Source: Bombyx mori
Lineage: Eukaryota; Arthropoda; Insecta; Lepidoptera; Bombycidae
Length of the DNA stretch: 64,000 nucleotides
Reading direction: 5' to 3'
Assembly (NCBI RefSeq): GCF_030269925.1
Contig: NC_085119.1
Span: 8,407,001-8,471,000 of the forward strand
Position numbers and translations under genes: made by a program. A model generated the notes under the pieces. That model saw only the letters and a program-made list of their open reading frames with translations, had not been told where the DNA came from and did not search any database. This document shows, piece after piece, positions 33,174-45,444 of this stretch; position 1 is the stretch's first letter, and each line of letters starts with the position of its first letter.

Positions 33174-36100
33174 ATGACAATCGAAGCGATCTCAGTTCAA
33201 TATGAATATAAGAAACATGTGAATATAAGACAAGAAATGGTCGAGAATTTACGTGAATGGATTCGGAAGCAGCCGCATCTTCCAGCTGAGTTTATAACTG
33301 GTAAATAAACAGATTTTATTTTGTTTTATATGAAATTTAATCTCTACGTCTCTCTTTATGAGTTTCAAAGAAGTGTTTACTTTAACTTAAGTAAAGAGTT
33401 TTAGTTTTTCAATAGCTTTCAATTTACGTGAACTATTCATTTTTGTTATTCGAATGTTTAGAGAGCAATACTTTGGTGTATTTACATCAGTGGAGTAATA
33501 TTGTCTCACTTTTAGAATAACTAGATCTTGATATAAACTATAGAAGTATTACGTAAGTCATCGTGGCAACGATTTCATAAAATTAATATAACGATATCGT
33601 TTCTTTAAGATCTTGATATAATACTCGCATTTCACTGCTGCGAATATGACACTGAGCGAACAAAGCACTTGATTGACCTCAATTTTACAGTCAGAACATT
33701 GTTCTCGTTTTATCAAAACAGAGAAGTAAACGAATGTATTGAAAAAGCCTTGGACACTTGGTATGTAGTTTTAGATGTTTTAGTTTTAGAAAAGATCACA
33801 TTAATGCTATTATAATCTTCTTTATAGGTTAGTGACACCACTAAGCACCCCGACTAAGAAAGGATATCGACCGATATACTGCCAGATCTTGGATTCGGAC
33901 CCTAATAAATTTGTCTATCAGGATGCGGTTAGGTACGTATTTAGATTTAAAATAATTAATTCTGTGACGACATTTACTTTGTTCTTTTGATCTGCATTTC
34001 AAATTTTATCCTACTTTCAATAATACTGTGACCAATAATACAATGGTTGATGATTTAGCTCTATTGCGCATAAGACGAGCCCGGTTTTCAAATCTTCGGC
34101 GTATATTAAGAAAGGTTTATGTCTAGTAATGTAAGAGTATGGTCTGTTTACGATGATCATGATAACGCATTAGGTTTTAAAGCGGTAAATGGTCAGTAAG
34201 AGATACAGTAAATTGATCGATTTTTATTTCGTTTTTGTAGATACGCTTACGGCTTCCCTGACTTTTAGTGATCACGGAGCTTGTAGACGTTTTCAAGCGA
34301 ATATCGCCACCTAGTTTGATACAGCGAATCTTGTCATATCTTGTCTGGACCTAAAGTGGTTACCACCGCCCTACCGACTACAATAATATAAATGTCGACA
34401 CCTCTTAAGAGACACTAGCCTGTAGCCTCGATTTCATTGATAAATTGGGTTATGCTCTTTTTTTTGGGCAGTCAGGCGAACCTCATACGAGATGTCCTTG
34501 TCTACGGGGTGCTCAGAATATGTGGGACTTGAAGGTCTGCGGATGTTGGGAGCAGACCGTGGGCCCAAGGATATAAGAGCCATTCTATCCTTCAATCTGA
34601 TAACAATGTAACTAAATGACGAGAATGAGCTTGTAGGTAGTGTAGAGACGTGTGAACTCACAACAGGCCCCCAATCACTGGTAAATAATTTTCGAAAATT
34701 TACTTATATTCAAATTATTTCAGAGCTTTCACAATGATAGTGGACTTATGGCAGTACGAAGAGGGAACTGTACCCGGAATAGTGATTATATTGAACATGA
34801 AAGACGTATCACTTGGACACATTTCTCAAATAGATTTGATTGTTGCTCAACAATTCTTTTATTATCTGCAGGTACTTATTATCTTAATTATTTACTTTCT
34901 CAAGTTGCGGTAATGGTGTATTTTGTTTGTTCCATCGCAGGTCCCTAGCTTAAAATAAACTACAAAGGGAAGATGTTTTTACCTGGTATGTGTTTTGGCA
35001 TTGTAGACCGTGACGAACATTATTGTTTGGGACTTTTGTTATGAGTTTTAAGCATCCCCGAGTCGTGTATTACAAGCATTCTAAAAATAAGCGGGCCTTA
35101 ATTGAGAAAGATTTCTCGTGCTGGCGGTTGATGCGTCTCTATTGAGTTAATTAAAAATAACGATAACTTTTATTTAAAACGAATAAATTCTTGCCACGTT
35201 TCGGTATCTCTCGAACGAGCATCTCTATTTTTTATTACACTAGTTGGGAAAGCTAGCTCATGGTTCACCTGGTTTTACGCGGCTACCGGAACTCACAAGC
35301 ATGAATGCCACTACCCACCTCGAGAGATGAGGTCGAAGATTCAATCTTATTAATGGTTGTGCCACCCTTCAATCCACAAGGTATCAACTACTACGCGGCA
35401 AGTTGAGCTCTTGTTGGTACATACCCGTGCAGACTCACAGTACAGCCTTACTATCAGTAAATTCAAATAGTGTACCGATTTTTTTGAACGACTTGTACAC
35501 TAACATCAGCAAACTGAATAAAACTTATATTCAGTTGAAGAAACAAGTGAACTATGCTGCTTTAAAAACGAGCATAATGTTCATCAATCATAACGAATGT
35601 ATAATAAATATTTTACTAACCGAAATTTGAAATAAATGTTCCCTTATTATTCGCAGGAAAGTATGATAGTGAAACTAAAAGAGTTTCATTTCATTAATGC
35701 ACCGAGTCATATGGATAAATTAATGATGATGATAAGACCGCTTATGAAGGATACGTTTTTAAATGTTATTAAAGTACACGAAGCGGGTTCTAAGACAATT
35801 GAAGAATACTTTTCGATTGACGCACTGCCAGAAGAAAGTACTGGGATCATATTGAAAGGTATTTTGGAATTTTAAAGAATCTTAAATGGAGAAGATCTGC
35901 CGCGGAGCTGAGCCTTGATTCGATTTCGAAATCAAATAAAATATTAAATCCCTACCTACAGATTTGATGACTGGGTTATGTAATGTATGTAATATGGGTG
36001 CAAAAGCCTACTTAAAAAAAATGTATATTTTGGCTTTCTCATAAGACTTTCTAATACTAAACTTCTTTTACCCAAGTTCCTGCAATTGTATCTGATCTTT

Positions 36101-36317
36101 AATTTAAACTTCATGTACTTTATTATAGTTATAGTATTGAATAAAAATATTTTAATTTACAGAAAATATATTGAAAAAATTAAAAGCTAACAGACAGTTT
36201 TTTGAAGATGAATCCAAGAAAAGAGTCAACGAAGCGAAACGTCCTGGAGGACCAAAAACAATTGCCTCGTTTTTCTCTAATGTAGAAACATCTTTCAAGA
36301 AACTTGAAATAGATTAA
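33174..36317 (+). CDS. CRAL-TRIO domain lipid-binding protein (6 exons, ~295 aa)
   Basis: Exons 33174-33300, 33610-33760, 33828-33932, 34724-34871, 35657-35858 and 36163-36317, all GT-AG and in frame. N-terminal CRAL-TRIO_N helix region (MVENLREWIRKQPHLPAEF) matches insect alpha-tocopherol-transfer-protein-like proteins. The lipid-binding SEC14 fold follows: RPIYCQILDSDPNKFVYQDA, GIVIILNMKDVSLGHISQID, ESMIVKLKEFHFINAP, PLMKDTFLNVIKVHEAGSKT (normally containing the gate helix) and LPEESTG. Ends KKLEID then TAA; AATAAA at 36371-36376. Such proteins carry hydrophobic ligands such as retinoids, carotenoids or tocopherol in the cytosol; the ligand cannot be told from this sequence. Intron 4 holds a SINE. 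Family length is normal and nothing looks broken. Confidence 0.93.
34645..34685 (-). repeat. Bm1-type SINE scrap
   Basis: GTGAACTCACAACAGGCCC ... CACTGGTAAAT resembles the outer edge of minus-oriented SINE copies, in intron 3 of the CRAL-TRIO gene. Confidence 0.4.
35230..35463 (-). repeat. Diverged Bm1-type SINE
   Basis: Minus orientation in intron 4 of the CRAL-TRIO gene: AGCTCATGGTTCACCTGGTT, CCACCTCGAGAGATGAGG, ACCCGTGCAGACTCACAG in order. Old copy. Confidence 0.65.
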
Positions 36318-36708
36318 TGGACTTTAATATTACTTAAATATATATGTACAACTCCAAGATGATGCCACCTAATAAAATTACATTTGATTAATAAATATTT
36401 AGAAATTTGTTAAAATCCATTTTTTGTTAGTACTTTAAACAAAACTCAAAATATGAATTGCCTGAAAATTATTTTTAGCTTCAGTTATGTACTTAATTAG
36501 AATTCGAGATTTCTGTGTAATGATTAATTAGATAAATTTAATAGTTCCACTAAACATATTTCATCTATTTAGGGCAAATATCTTCATCGACATCGTTGAT
36601 GTGAAATATTTATTATATGAAGCTTCTTAACTAACTTCATGTTTTCATTAATTATTGATATACTGACTGATATTGACTTGAGTCTAATTTAATATAGTTG
36701 AACTTACA

Positions 36709-36927
36709 ATGTTGTATGACGTCAGCAGTTTATTTCAATGCAATAATTCCCAGAGCGAAATTATTCTTCAAGAAATTCCTTCAATCTACTTCAAAGATTT
36801 TGGTAATAAAACTGCACAGAATACTGATTCTTTGAAATATGACAAAAATAGGGAATTCAAAGAAATTTCAATTGAAAATTTTCTATCAAGACATCTATCT
36901 AAAAATTCTATTAAAAGTTTAATCTAA
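36709..36927 (+). CDS. Hypothetical 72-aa ORF
   Basis: ATG at 36709, charged and not low-complexity (ILQEIPSIYFKDFGNKTAQN, ISIENFLSRHLSKNSIKSLI). It lies 390 bp after the CRAL-TRIO gene. No family recognised and no splice partner found; in AT-rich DNA a chance ORF of this size is quite possible. Confidence 0.22.
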   Translation: MLYDVSSLFQCNNSQSEIILQEIPSIYFKDFGNKTAQNTDSLKYDKNREFKEISIENFLSRHLSKNSIKSLI

Positions 36928-39352
36928 TATTTGCTGAGTGAATTCGTATCGATTGACTGAATATTTGAGTGTACTTCTTTAGAAGTGTTTCTATATTTAA
37001 ATATTAAGTTAAATAACGACATTTTTGTGATTTCCAATATTTGAAAAAGTGAAATTATTTGAACCTTTGCGTAAATTACGTGAAAAAAAACATGTTTTAC
37101 ATATTTTAAAATAAGATATTGTTGAGATCGATGTTAGAATGACGATTTCACTGTTGAAATGAAAGCGTGAACAAATTGTCAAAAGTAATATAACAAAAAT
37201 CATTCATTTTCGAATTCCATCCGATTGTCCGGTTCCAATCAAAGAAATGACGAAATAAATTCATGTGATGTTTTTAATGACGTCTACAATTCGCGAAAAT
37301 TCCACAAACGTTTCAATAGTAAAATCGGTGAATGGAATAAAGTGCATGTGCTGCCACATACCTAGTAAATAATTCTGGAGAGCTTCGCCATCCGCACTTG
37401 CAATAAAACGAACAACGCAATTTAGCTAGTGCTGTATTCTGACGATGTACTTTTGTGTATTATAAAACGTACTCGCATCCGTTAGTGGCATTCGTAAAAA
37501 AACTACGTGCTAGAAGGAATTCTAGCTACAAGTTGTAATGTAATTCTCACTGTCTGATTTATCTCGAGATATTCGGATACACTAGTATAGTTTGATCAAT
37601 CAGTTTGGATAGAATTTTGTTTTTTTTTAAGTAAGTTCGATAAATACCTTACAAAAAACGGACACCGAAATCGCACATCACTCGCCCATTTTAGCGGCGT
37701 ATGTTATGTACGGTTATCCGATTTGCGGGAATGGTATATAAAAAATTAAAAGTGGTTGTATGGAGGTGCAATGTGCGACCGCGGCTGCATCACTCGCCGC
37801 TTGCATAAAACATGCAAATTGGACCACTTCACTGGTGTACCTTAGTTCACTCGCTTTTGCACTTTTATGTAAAATTGAGAGCCATTAGTCATGTAAATAT
37901 TGTTAAACGTGGGCTGGAAACGTAGTCCGAAACGTTATTCTAAAAAATATTTTTTATGAATGTGCATTTAAGTCAGTCGTCACTCTCGTCGCTGTAATTT
38001 GTCAAGACTTTAATAAATCTCCCCAATCGGTATTTTGTTTGACGAAATTCTGAGGGAAATGAATTAAATTATAATTGAGAAGCCAACAATGGCAAGTTAA
38101 ATGATGAAGAACCGTCTGCGTTGATTGTTTAGCGCATACGACTGAATGGAGGACGTTTGACGGAGTAATGAGCTTTTAAATTGCCCACTTAATGAGCGCG
38201 CCTACTTTTCAGTTTTTATCATTTCTGAGCAGACTCATGTTTTTCTTTTGTTTGTCTCTTTGTTTTATTATAAAGATTCTTTCCGTTTTGTAGACAAGGA
38301 TTTATGATCTGCTCCTCTGTTTTTGGTATGAACTAGAGAACTAAATTTAGCTCTCGATTCCTTTTTCATATTTATAAAAAAAAAAACATCGCTTAGGAAT
38401 TAGATTAGGTCAAGGTGAGACCTTTTCGTCCTGGGAGTAGATAAAGTTTGTCTTGTCAAACGTAGTCGGAGATTAACCGCCAAGAGATCTCACGTCGGCT
38501 TCATCAATTATATGTTTCCCCTCCCTTTACTTTCTTTCGACAGACCCCTGGTGGCCATACAGACTATAAGAAAACTTTCTCATATGTTTCAAGATGAAAT
38601 CTCATTTTCATTTTTCAAATGATTAATCCTGGTTTTATTGAGTATCATTAAAATAAATAAGTTTCTATGTTGGTATGGGTATACGTATGAATTTAAGGCT
38701 CACCTTGTATGAAGCCCATCGGTTTAAGCTTCACATAAATTAAATCAAGGTTGCATTACCTGTATCAAAACACCAGTAACAACGCTAAAGAATGATTGTT
38801 TTTATGATAACTGATTTAATAAATTCCGAATAGAGTTGTTGATTACAAACATAAGTTATATTTCGAATAATTTTCACATAAAACATATGCTTTAGATTGA
38901 AAACGAATTGAATGTATTAAAGTTCCTGCACAAGTTTATGTCAGTTTTACACGATTGCAACAACACATTTACGACATAACGTGCGTGCTATTTTGTTTTA
39001 TGTTGGAATTATTATGTTTGACTGCTAGTTGGTACCACTCCGTTCAAAATACTTCTCCTTATTATTTTTTATTGTATGAATACAAGCTAAAAGTGTCACG
39101 CTATTTTCGTAGTGAATAAACCTATGATCCTAATCTTAAATGAAAACAAACAAAATCGACAATCTGAATGTCATTTCTTTTCAACATCTACATAGTAATA
39201 TAATATGTATGTACTATACCGGGAGGAACAAAATTGAGCTAAAACCGTAGGCTAAAACGAAGAAAGGCGTTGGATGCTTTTTGACAGTTACAAAAACGGA
39301 CAGTCGATAAATGTTATTCTTACTTACTGCAATTAATCTATAATATCTATCT
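36928..39352. other. Intergenic, no gene seen
   Basis: Mostly AT-rich. About 37660-37900 is less AT-rich (CGCACATCACTCGCCC, GTGCGACCGCGGCTGC, an ATGCAAAT octamer at 37812), which might be regulatory, but nothing marks a gene. Confidence 0.4.
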
Positions 39353-39636
39353 TCTATGTATATAAAAGTGAATTGCTGTTCGTTAGTCTCGCTAAAACTC
39401 GAGAACGGCTGGACCGATTTGGCTAATTTTGGTCTTGAATTATTTGTGGAAGTCCAGAGAAGGCTTAAAAAGTAGGTAAATATAAAAATGCTCGGAATTA
39501 AATAAAAATAACAATTTCGTTTTTCCTTTGATGTGTCCCCCGTCGGACGGATTTCTTTTGTTTGTTTTAAGTCGATTTTATACACTAGTTTAGGTCTTTT
39601 ATTTATCGATTGAGGCACTACTGCCGGGTCAGCTAG
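39353..39636 (+). mobile_element. Non-autonomous Helitron-like element
   Basis: Starts TCTATGTATATAAAAGTG and ends GCCGGGTCAGCTAG before T. Contains CGAGAACGGCTGGACCGATT. Close to 61697-61980 and to the split copy at 17791-21508. Confidence 0.75.
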
Positions 39637-40639
39637 TGTAATATAGAAATCACCATACACATGGGTGCAAGCATTCAGAGTGACGCGAAAGCGGTCCGTC
39701 AGCTGCCTTTAGACTGCAAGTTAATTAAATATTAACCAACTAAAATTGTAAACAAGGAAAGTATTAAACTTAAAGAAAATATAAGTAGACTTGTATAACT
39801 TGAAACATATGTTTTTGTATTTGTAATCTGAACTGAATAAGTTCTGAAAAGTTTGTTTAAAGAAAAACATGTCACAGCGCTCAAAAAACACAGTGGTGGG
39901 GAGTTTATTCCAAAGTCAGACAGTACATGGCAAAAAAATCTTTAGAAACGCACTCCGGATGAACACAGTAGTGGTTCTAGGTAATATGGATGAACTCTGC
40001 GCTAGTAGAGGACGAAGCGATGGTAAAAAAAATACATGTATCTAACGTTAGGGCGATCATGCAAAAATGGCACAATGGCGCATACAAAATAGTTTATAAT
40101 CTGGATGAATTCACAGGACCCTTTTTATCATGATGACTGAAATGACCCGGGCAACGCTGGGTATATCTTCTATAGTAAATACAACAATGTTTTACAATGT
40201 TTCCAAAATTTGGAATATCACAAATTATTTGACGAACGTGACACTCGACATTGTAAAAAAGTATAAAGAGTAATACAATCAGCCTTTTAACTCTGAAAAG
40301 GTTATTAAAATTTAGGAGAAGATTAATTCTAAAAGAAGTATTAATATTTATGTCATCCAAAATTTAAGTCAATAGTCAATTTAAATCATAAGTCAAGTCA
40401 TAAGTAATAGTCAAGTATAAGTCAATTTACCACATCAAGGTCTTGTACAAAAAACGACAAAGCAAGACAAAGCAAGCTTATCTAATACCTAGGATTCTCT
40501 TATCGTCACGACGAACCCCCAAGTAAAACCAACTGCCAGACCTCAAGACATCTTTTACAGTACTTTTACGGAAATACGTAATGAAATGATAAAAATGATA
40601 AAATACGTTGAGATGACAAAAATCACATGTTGTACTGAA
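39637..40639. other. Intergenic, no gene seen
   Basis: AT-rich, only short open frames. A simple repeat of CATAAGTCAAGT type lies at about 40380-40430. Confidence 0.4.
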
Positions 40640-41033
40640 TATATTTACTATTTAGGTGAGAGGATCCCGCTAGACACCTGTTTCTTATCTGATCGCGACG
40701 GAGCAACGCAAGCCCGCCTTCGCCCGAAACATGTCTTGTCGGATCCACTGGATTCACTCTCGGTGCTTTTAGGCCTCTCCTCGTCGAACTTGTTGATTAC
40801 GACGAAGGTTGATTACGACGAAGAGCAAACTAACCTATAGACACAGCCCGCTGAGTTTCTCGCTGGATATTCTCAGTGGGTCGCGATTCCGATCCGGCGG
40901 TAGATACTGCGAAGCACTACTCTTGCTAGGGCTAGTGTTAGGAAATTCTGATAGCGAAACCGTGAGCTCACCAACCCGTTCGGGCGTAGCTGGAATAGCA
41001 TCTTAGGTTACTAACGAATAGGTAGGGAAAAAA
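40640..41033 (+). mobile_element. 5'-truncated Jockey-like LINE, 3' end
   Basis: Keeps the end of ORF2 (LRPKHVLSDPLDSLSVLLG, equivalent to RPRHVLTDPSDP in the LINE at 57014-59924), then the 3' UTR with GTGGGTCGCGATTCCGATCC and the tail GAATAGGTAGGGAAAAAA. The longest of the truncated copies. Confidence 0.8.
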
Positions 41034-41035
41034 TA

Positions 41036-41105
41036 GAAACACCTATTCCTGCTAAGAAGCAGTATGCCGCCGGTTTGAAAGCTGGGAGATCCATTATAAT
41101 TGTAT
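41036..41105 (+). repeat. Bm1-type SINE fragment
   Basis: ACCTATTCCTGCTAAGAAGC, GGTTTGAAAGCTGGGAGATC: diverged middle of the SINE. Confidence 0.4.
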
Positions 41106-41387
41106 GGTATACTGTACAACTATGACTTAAACATTATATTTCAAAGAAATCATGGATTTGGTTTAAAATTTGAATTGGAGTTGTTATTTGAAATACACAT
41201 TTATTTTTCTCCGTTTTCTCGTTACTTTGAAAGTTTTAGTACTTTAAAAGTAATTGGATTGGTGCTTACTGTATATTGTTATAACATTATGTGCTCTGAT
41301 AAAGATGAAGATGTAGACGAATAATATAAAACATGATATAAGGTTGTGCTTACTTAATTTTTGATAAATCTCATTCTCAAATATTCA

Positions 41388-41882
41388 ATGGTCCGGTGTA
41401 TTAGTATGAGGAAACCGCCAGCGGTGGTAGCGAGAGGTGAAGTGGCTAGTCCCTTCTTACCTAATGGACACCGAAAACCTTCTTCACTTTTACATGAAAA
41501 ATCTTTTCAGAAAATAAATGAATCCATGCCGTATGTAAATCGGACTCCTTCGAAAGTTTTTATTGAAAAACTTGAAGTACTGACGAAAATGGGGCCGCGC
41601 CGTTTAAGATATCTTCGTTCATCTTATGAATGTGAGATACCTTCTGAATCCCAAATGTTCTTATTCATAAAGTTACTTTATTTGGCTTTTGTGTGGATTT
41701 TTGTAGTAATTTGTATTATATTCGTTGCCTTTTTTTTTAATTCAACAAATAGCTTCATGAAATTTTGTAAAATTATAATAAAACTGAAAATATTTAAATG
41801 TAATTTTATTTTGCATTTTCAATTTAGTCTTCATGGGCAATTTGCAATAGTAGTAGCTGTGATGATATCATTTAATAAATGA
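41388..41882 (+). CDS. Putative single-pass membrane protein (164 aa), unrecognised
   Basis: ATG at 41388-41390. An N-terminal hydrophilic, basic region (PPAVVARGEVASPFLPNGHR, VFIEKLEVLTKMGPRRLRYL) is followed by one hydrophobic segment at residues ~91-117 (LLYLAFVWIFVVICIIFVAF). The first ~90 codons have higher GC than the surroundings and look like genuine coding sequence. The last ~45 codons are AT-rich and may be intronic: a possible short intron has donor GTAAAATT near 41769 and acceptor TTTCAATTTAG near 41827. The start is supported only by the frame. No family recognised. Confidence 0.38.
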   Translation: MVRCISMRKPPAVVARGEVASPFLPNGHRKPSSLLHEKSFQKINESMPYVNRTPSKVFIEKLEVLTKMGPRRLRYLRSSYECEIPSESQMFLFIKLLYLAFVWIFVVICIIFVAFFFNSTNSFMKFCKIIIKLKIFKCNFILHFQFSLHGQFAIVVAVMISFNK

Positions 41883-43010
41883 CAGCGAACGTTTAAAAAA
41901 TGCATTACGCGATCTGGTGCCACAATGGTCGAACAGTTTCAACGTCTGTGGTATGTCAGGCGTTGTTTTTCATAATCCATATAAGGGTACAATAATAATA
42001 TAATTTTGAAGTGACCTGACAATTTTTCATTTGAACAAACGAGGGGCCATCAAATTGTTCTCGCTCGCGTTTCAGTCGGTATGATCCCAACCGTTATCAG
42101 AATTAGCAATGGGGCTTAAAGTGGAACGTCTAAGCTTTCACTGTGCAATTTAGCTCTAGAGAAACGAGACATATGTGCATCATATTTCCGTGGATACCAC
42201 CAACGTTGGACGCACCAACCCATCTGACCACAGAAACGGCTGCTCCACCTGGCGTCCCGGTATTCTCAAGGTCACCCGGCATTGTGGTAGCTGCTTAATA
42301 CCAGGAGGACCTTTAGCTCATTACCCAATCTAAACAATGAATAAACATCATTTGCCGATGTAGAGGATGATCAGGGGCACATTTGCCAGAAGAATTTGGA
42401 GAAGAATCGAGGCGAAACGAGAGAATTTGAGTTTTCATATTTTCATTAAAACATTCAGACTTTGCAAGAAAAGACATTTGTTAGGTATTCGGTGCAAACG
42501 ATGCTAACATATTCCTGGAATCCAGACCACGTAAGTGACAATTGCTCTTAAAGTTAACCTCTTCCTCGTTTGAAGACATAATCTGATTAAATAATAGAAC
42601 CGATTCATGTACGGCCTTAGTAGTAGTATAGTAGTTTTTTTATTTATATTTAATACTGTATGAGGTAATCAGAATGTTAGTTAACTATTTAGCAAGTTCT
42701 CGAAACTAATTAGAATGTTCCTGAAATTATAGTGAAGGGCCCGTGTCATAATTAAGTTATTTAAGATTAATTAAAAGCTGACCCATAGTTTTGCTGTTGG
42801 CTGGGCAGCTTTCCGTAGAGAGACTAAGTAATTGATTAAGCTAACCTTGCTACCCCTAACTATGGTCAGCTTAAACTTAAACTTCATAGACAGTTATTTA
42901 TTGAATTATCTCAAAACTTGGTCCCTTTCACTTCAGCTCTATAATTACAATGATAATGAAATGCCACATCAATTTAAGATTTTATCTTTCAATATGGTCG
43001 AATGTTGTTT
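41883..43010. other. Intergenic; SINE scrap at 42275-42352
   Basis: A short frame at 41884-41990 (ERLKNALRDLVPQWSNSF) looks vaguely coding but has no convincing acceptor. 42275-42352 resembles the end of a Bm1 SINE (TTAATACCAGGAGGACC). Otherwise nothing seen. Confidence 0.35.
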
Positions 43011-43263
43011 TTTTTTTTATTTTTTTATTGCTTAGATGTGTGGACGAGCTCACAGCCCACCTGGTGTTAAGTGGTTACTGGAGCCCATAGACATCTACAA
43101 CCTAAATGCGCCAATCACCTTGAGATATAAGTTCTAAGATCTTAGTATAGTTACAACGGCTGCCCTACCCTTCAGACCGAAACGCATTACTGTTTCACGG
43201 CAGAAATAGACAGGGCGGTGCTACCTACCCGCCCGTCCTCACAAGAGGTTCTACCACTAGTAA
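43011..43263 (-). repeat. Bm1-type SINE
   Basis: Well-preserved minus copy: poly(T), TTGCTTAGATGTGTGGACGA, through CCTCACAAGAGGTTCTACCA. Confidence 0.82.
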
Positions 43264-44288
43264 ATTCGAACAGTCGAAATTAGATAATGGTATTACACTT
43301 GTACTGTGGTTATTAGTTATGTGAATTAGGCGGGTTAGGCGCGCGCTTGACGGAGCGATGACTTGAGTACATTCGTATCCGTTATTTATTAACCCACAAC
43401 ATTCAACATCGTGACTCATACATGTTAAGCTACTTGTTAATAAGCATACAAAAAATAACGACCCATTTCCTTTCGCGTGCCAATAGACATTAAAGTTTTT
43501 CGTGCGTATCCTGACAAAACATAAATTAGGTAAAACAGTGAACATCCCCTTCGTTACAATATGTCCGTAACGAAAGCGAGGGTCAAATCTCTCCCGCACG
43601 AATTCAAGCGGCTCGGCGGATCGGCAAAATTACCAAAACTTTTTGACTTACAACTTTTCCTTAAACGAGAAGAGCAAGCGAGCTTTTTATTCAGAGCTTC
43701 TGGTGTACAAGCACCGTTCCGAGCGGATTCCGTCCTTGTCTCGCGTGAAGGCACGAGTCAGAGGCCAGAGGCGGCGAATGGCTTTAGCGAAACCGTTGTC
43801 TCGCGTGTGCCTAGTTCGAACTGGGGTCGGTTTGCCTCTTCGTTCCGCCGAACCGAACTGAGTTGAACTGACTGAGTCAGTCGGTTTCAGTTCTCGACGT
43901 TGCGATGTCGGTGGCGCACGTCACGCCCGTCGCACACTCGCCACTTTATGTTACGACGATCGCGGCGTATTTCTTTTCAAACTAATAAATCAGCGCAAGT
44001 AAGCCCCCACGAACAGATTATAACTCGATATGCGATAACAAACTCGCGGGACGACTTCCCTCATTAATCACCAAATTCCGTTCGAATCATCCGAACGGAA
44101 GCATAATCTCTTCAATTTCGGTTTGGTTTGCGTAATGTAAACAAGTTGGGCATTGTTCGAAATTATCAGAAATAGTTTGTTGGATTTGGGAGTCCATTGT
44201 ATTGTGGACTTATGTTGACGACTACTTTTGATTTACGAAAGCAAACTGTAGTCTCGCCATAGATGTGCCGGTAAGGACAGTGTGCAGA
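43264..44288 (+). promoter_or_regulatory. GC-rich presumed promoter/5' UTR
   Basis: Clearly richer in CG dinucleotides than its surroundings from about 43560 to 44110, with open frames on both strands typical of such DNA. TCAGTCGG-type initiator-like sites occur near 43878. It precedes a signal-peptide exon, so I read it as promoter plus 5' UTR. The repeat GTCTCGCGTG occurs at about 43738 and 43798. Confidence 0.4.
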
Positions 44289-44424
44289 ATGGGTGGCGGT
44301 GGACAATGGACAACGGGGATACTGTGGATAGTGGTGGCGGCTGCGTTAGCGGATTCTTGGACAGCGTACCAGGAGCAACCGTGTTGCCGGCCGGTGTCAC
44401 ACCACCGCGTCCGACATCACCGAG
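44289..44424 (+). CDS. First coding exon of a secreted or membrane protein
   Basis: ATG at 44289 begins MGGGGQWTTGILWIVVAAAL, a clear signal peptide with likely cleavage after ALA, followed by DSWTAYQEQPCCRPVSHHRV. The exon ends at a strong donor GTGAGT (44425), phase 1. The rest of the gene is probably downstream across a long intron and may lie beyond the window. I cannot name it; the Cys pair and His/Arg-rich stretch are not diagnostic. Confidence 0.5.
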
Positions 44425-45365
44425 GTGAGTCACTACAAGTTTTAGATACCTAACCGGTGTTATCTTATTTGTGAGCGAGTTCATCGACCGCAATATTATC
44501 AACTTTCAGGTATTTACAAAGACTTAGTATTGTATTTGCGTTCTTTAGAATTTATATTTAACCAAAATAGGTTTAGAAATATAAATTTTGTTTTCATAAA
44601 AAATTTAAGTTTTATTTTTAATTTTTGTTTCAAGTGTTAAATTATTATCAATGAGAATTATTAAAGATGATTCTTTTTACTGCTAAAGTCCCAAAAAAGT
44701 TAGGAACTTTTTAATCTGATTTTATCTACGCTTAGAAGTAACAGATGGTAGTTCTCGAAGTTTCTAATAAAATTAAAACTTTCTGGGCTGACCATGAAGA
44801 AACGCTTTCGTATAAACTGAATGCAAAGTAAAGCCGCTTCTAGTTTGAAGTATGTTTGTCGTGTAAACAAATAATTTGCGGTTTTCTTCTTTCGAACTTT
44901 CATAATCTACTTAGTCATTGTTCGTTTACTTTCTTCAGATTAGTATAGGTAGGTTTATGGACTTTTGGTTTGTATAAGTATAATGTATTATTTTATTCAC
45001 ATTAAAATAAAGCTTAGCCCAGTGTTTTACTGCACAAACTGAGTTGCTCTATAAAGAGAAACAACATTTAAAGCTATTGCTTCACCAGTTTTTATGTTTT
45101 TTTATATTTCAATATTCAAAAATGTTTTAATATTTCTAACGTTTCTTCTTCTAATCTTTCAATATTCAAAACACATTATTACAACCTCTTTTAAGATTTA
45201 TGTTATAAATCATATAGAGGTTACATACATATAATTAAATTTGTACGTACACGTTGTTTTTAAGAATATTGCGATAAATGAAACAAATGTGTTCAGTTTA
45301 ATTAGTTATATTGATATTTTATTAATGTTCTACCCATTCGATTCCAATTTCTATTTTCTTCACAG
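44425..45365. other. Presumed intron
   Basis: AT-rich; no exon or known repeat seen. Confidence 0.35.
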
Positions 45366-45444
45366 GAGCGATTGCAAAATAAAAGGTAGTTGCAACTCGT
45401 CTAACAAACTATGCACAGTTCATTCCTGCAGTGGATTAAAATAG
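45366..45444 (+). CDS. Candidate Cys-containing terminal exon
   Basis: After the acceptor TTCTTCACAG a frame reads SDCKIKGSCNSSNKLCTVHS then CSGLK and TAG; five cysteines in 25 residues suit a secreted peptide. It would join the exon at 44289 only if a weak donor four bases downstream (44429) were used; with the strong donor the joined frame stops after five codons. Speculative. Confidence 0.2.

Noticed and set aside
43561..43866. 101-codon plus frame in CG-rich DNA
   Set aside because: Long frames on both strands are expected in CG-rich promoter DNA; no domain and no conserved start context, and the signal-peptide exon follows.
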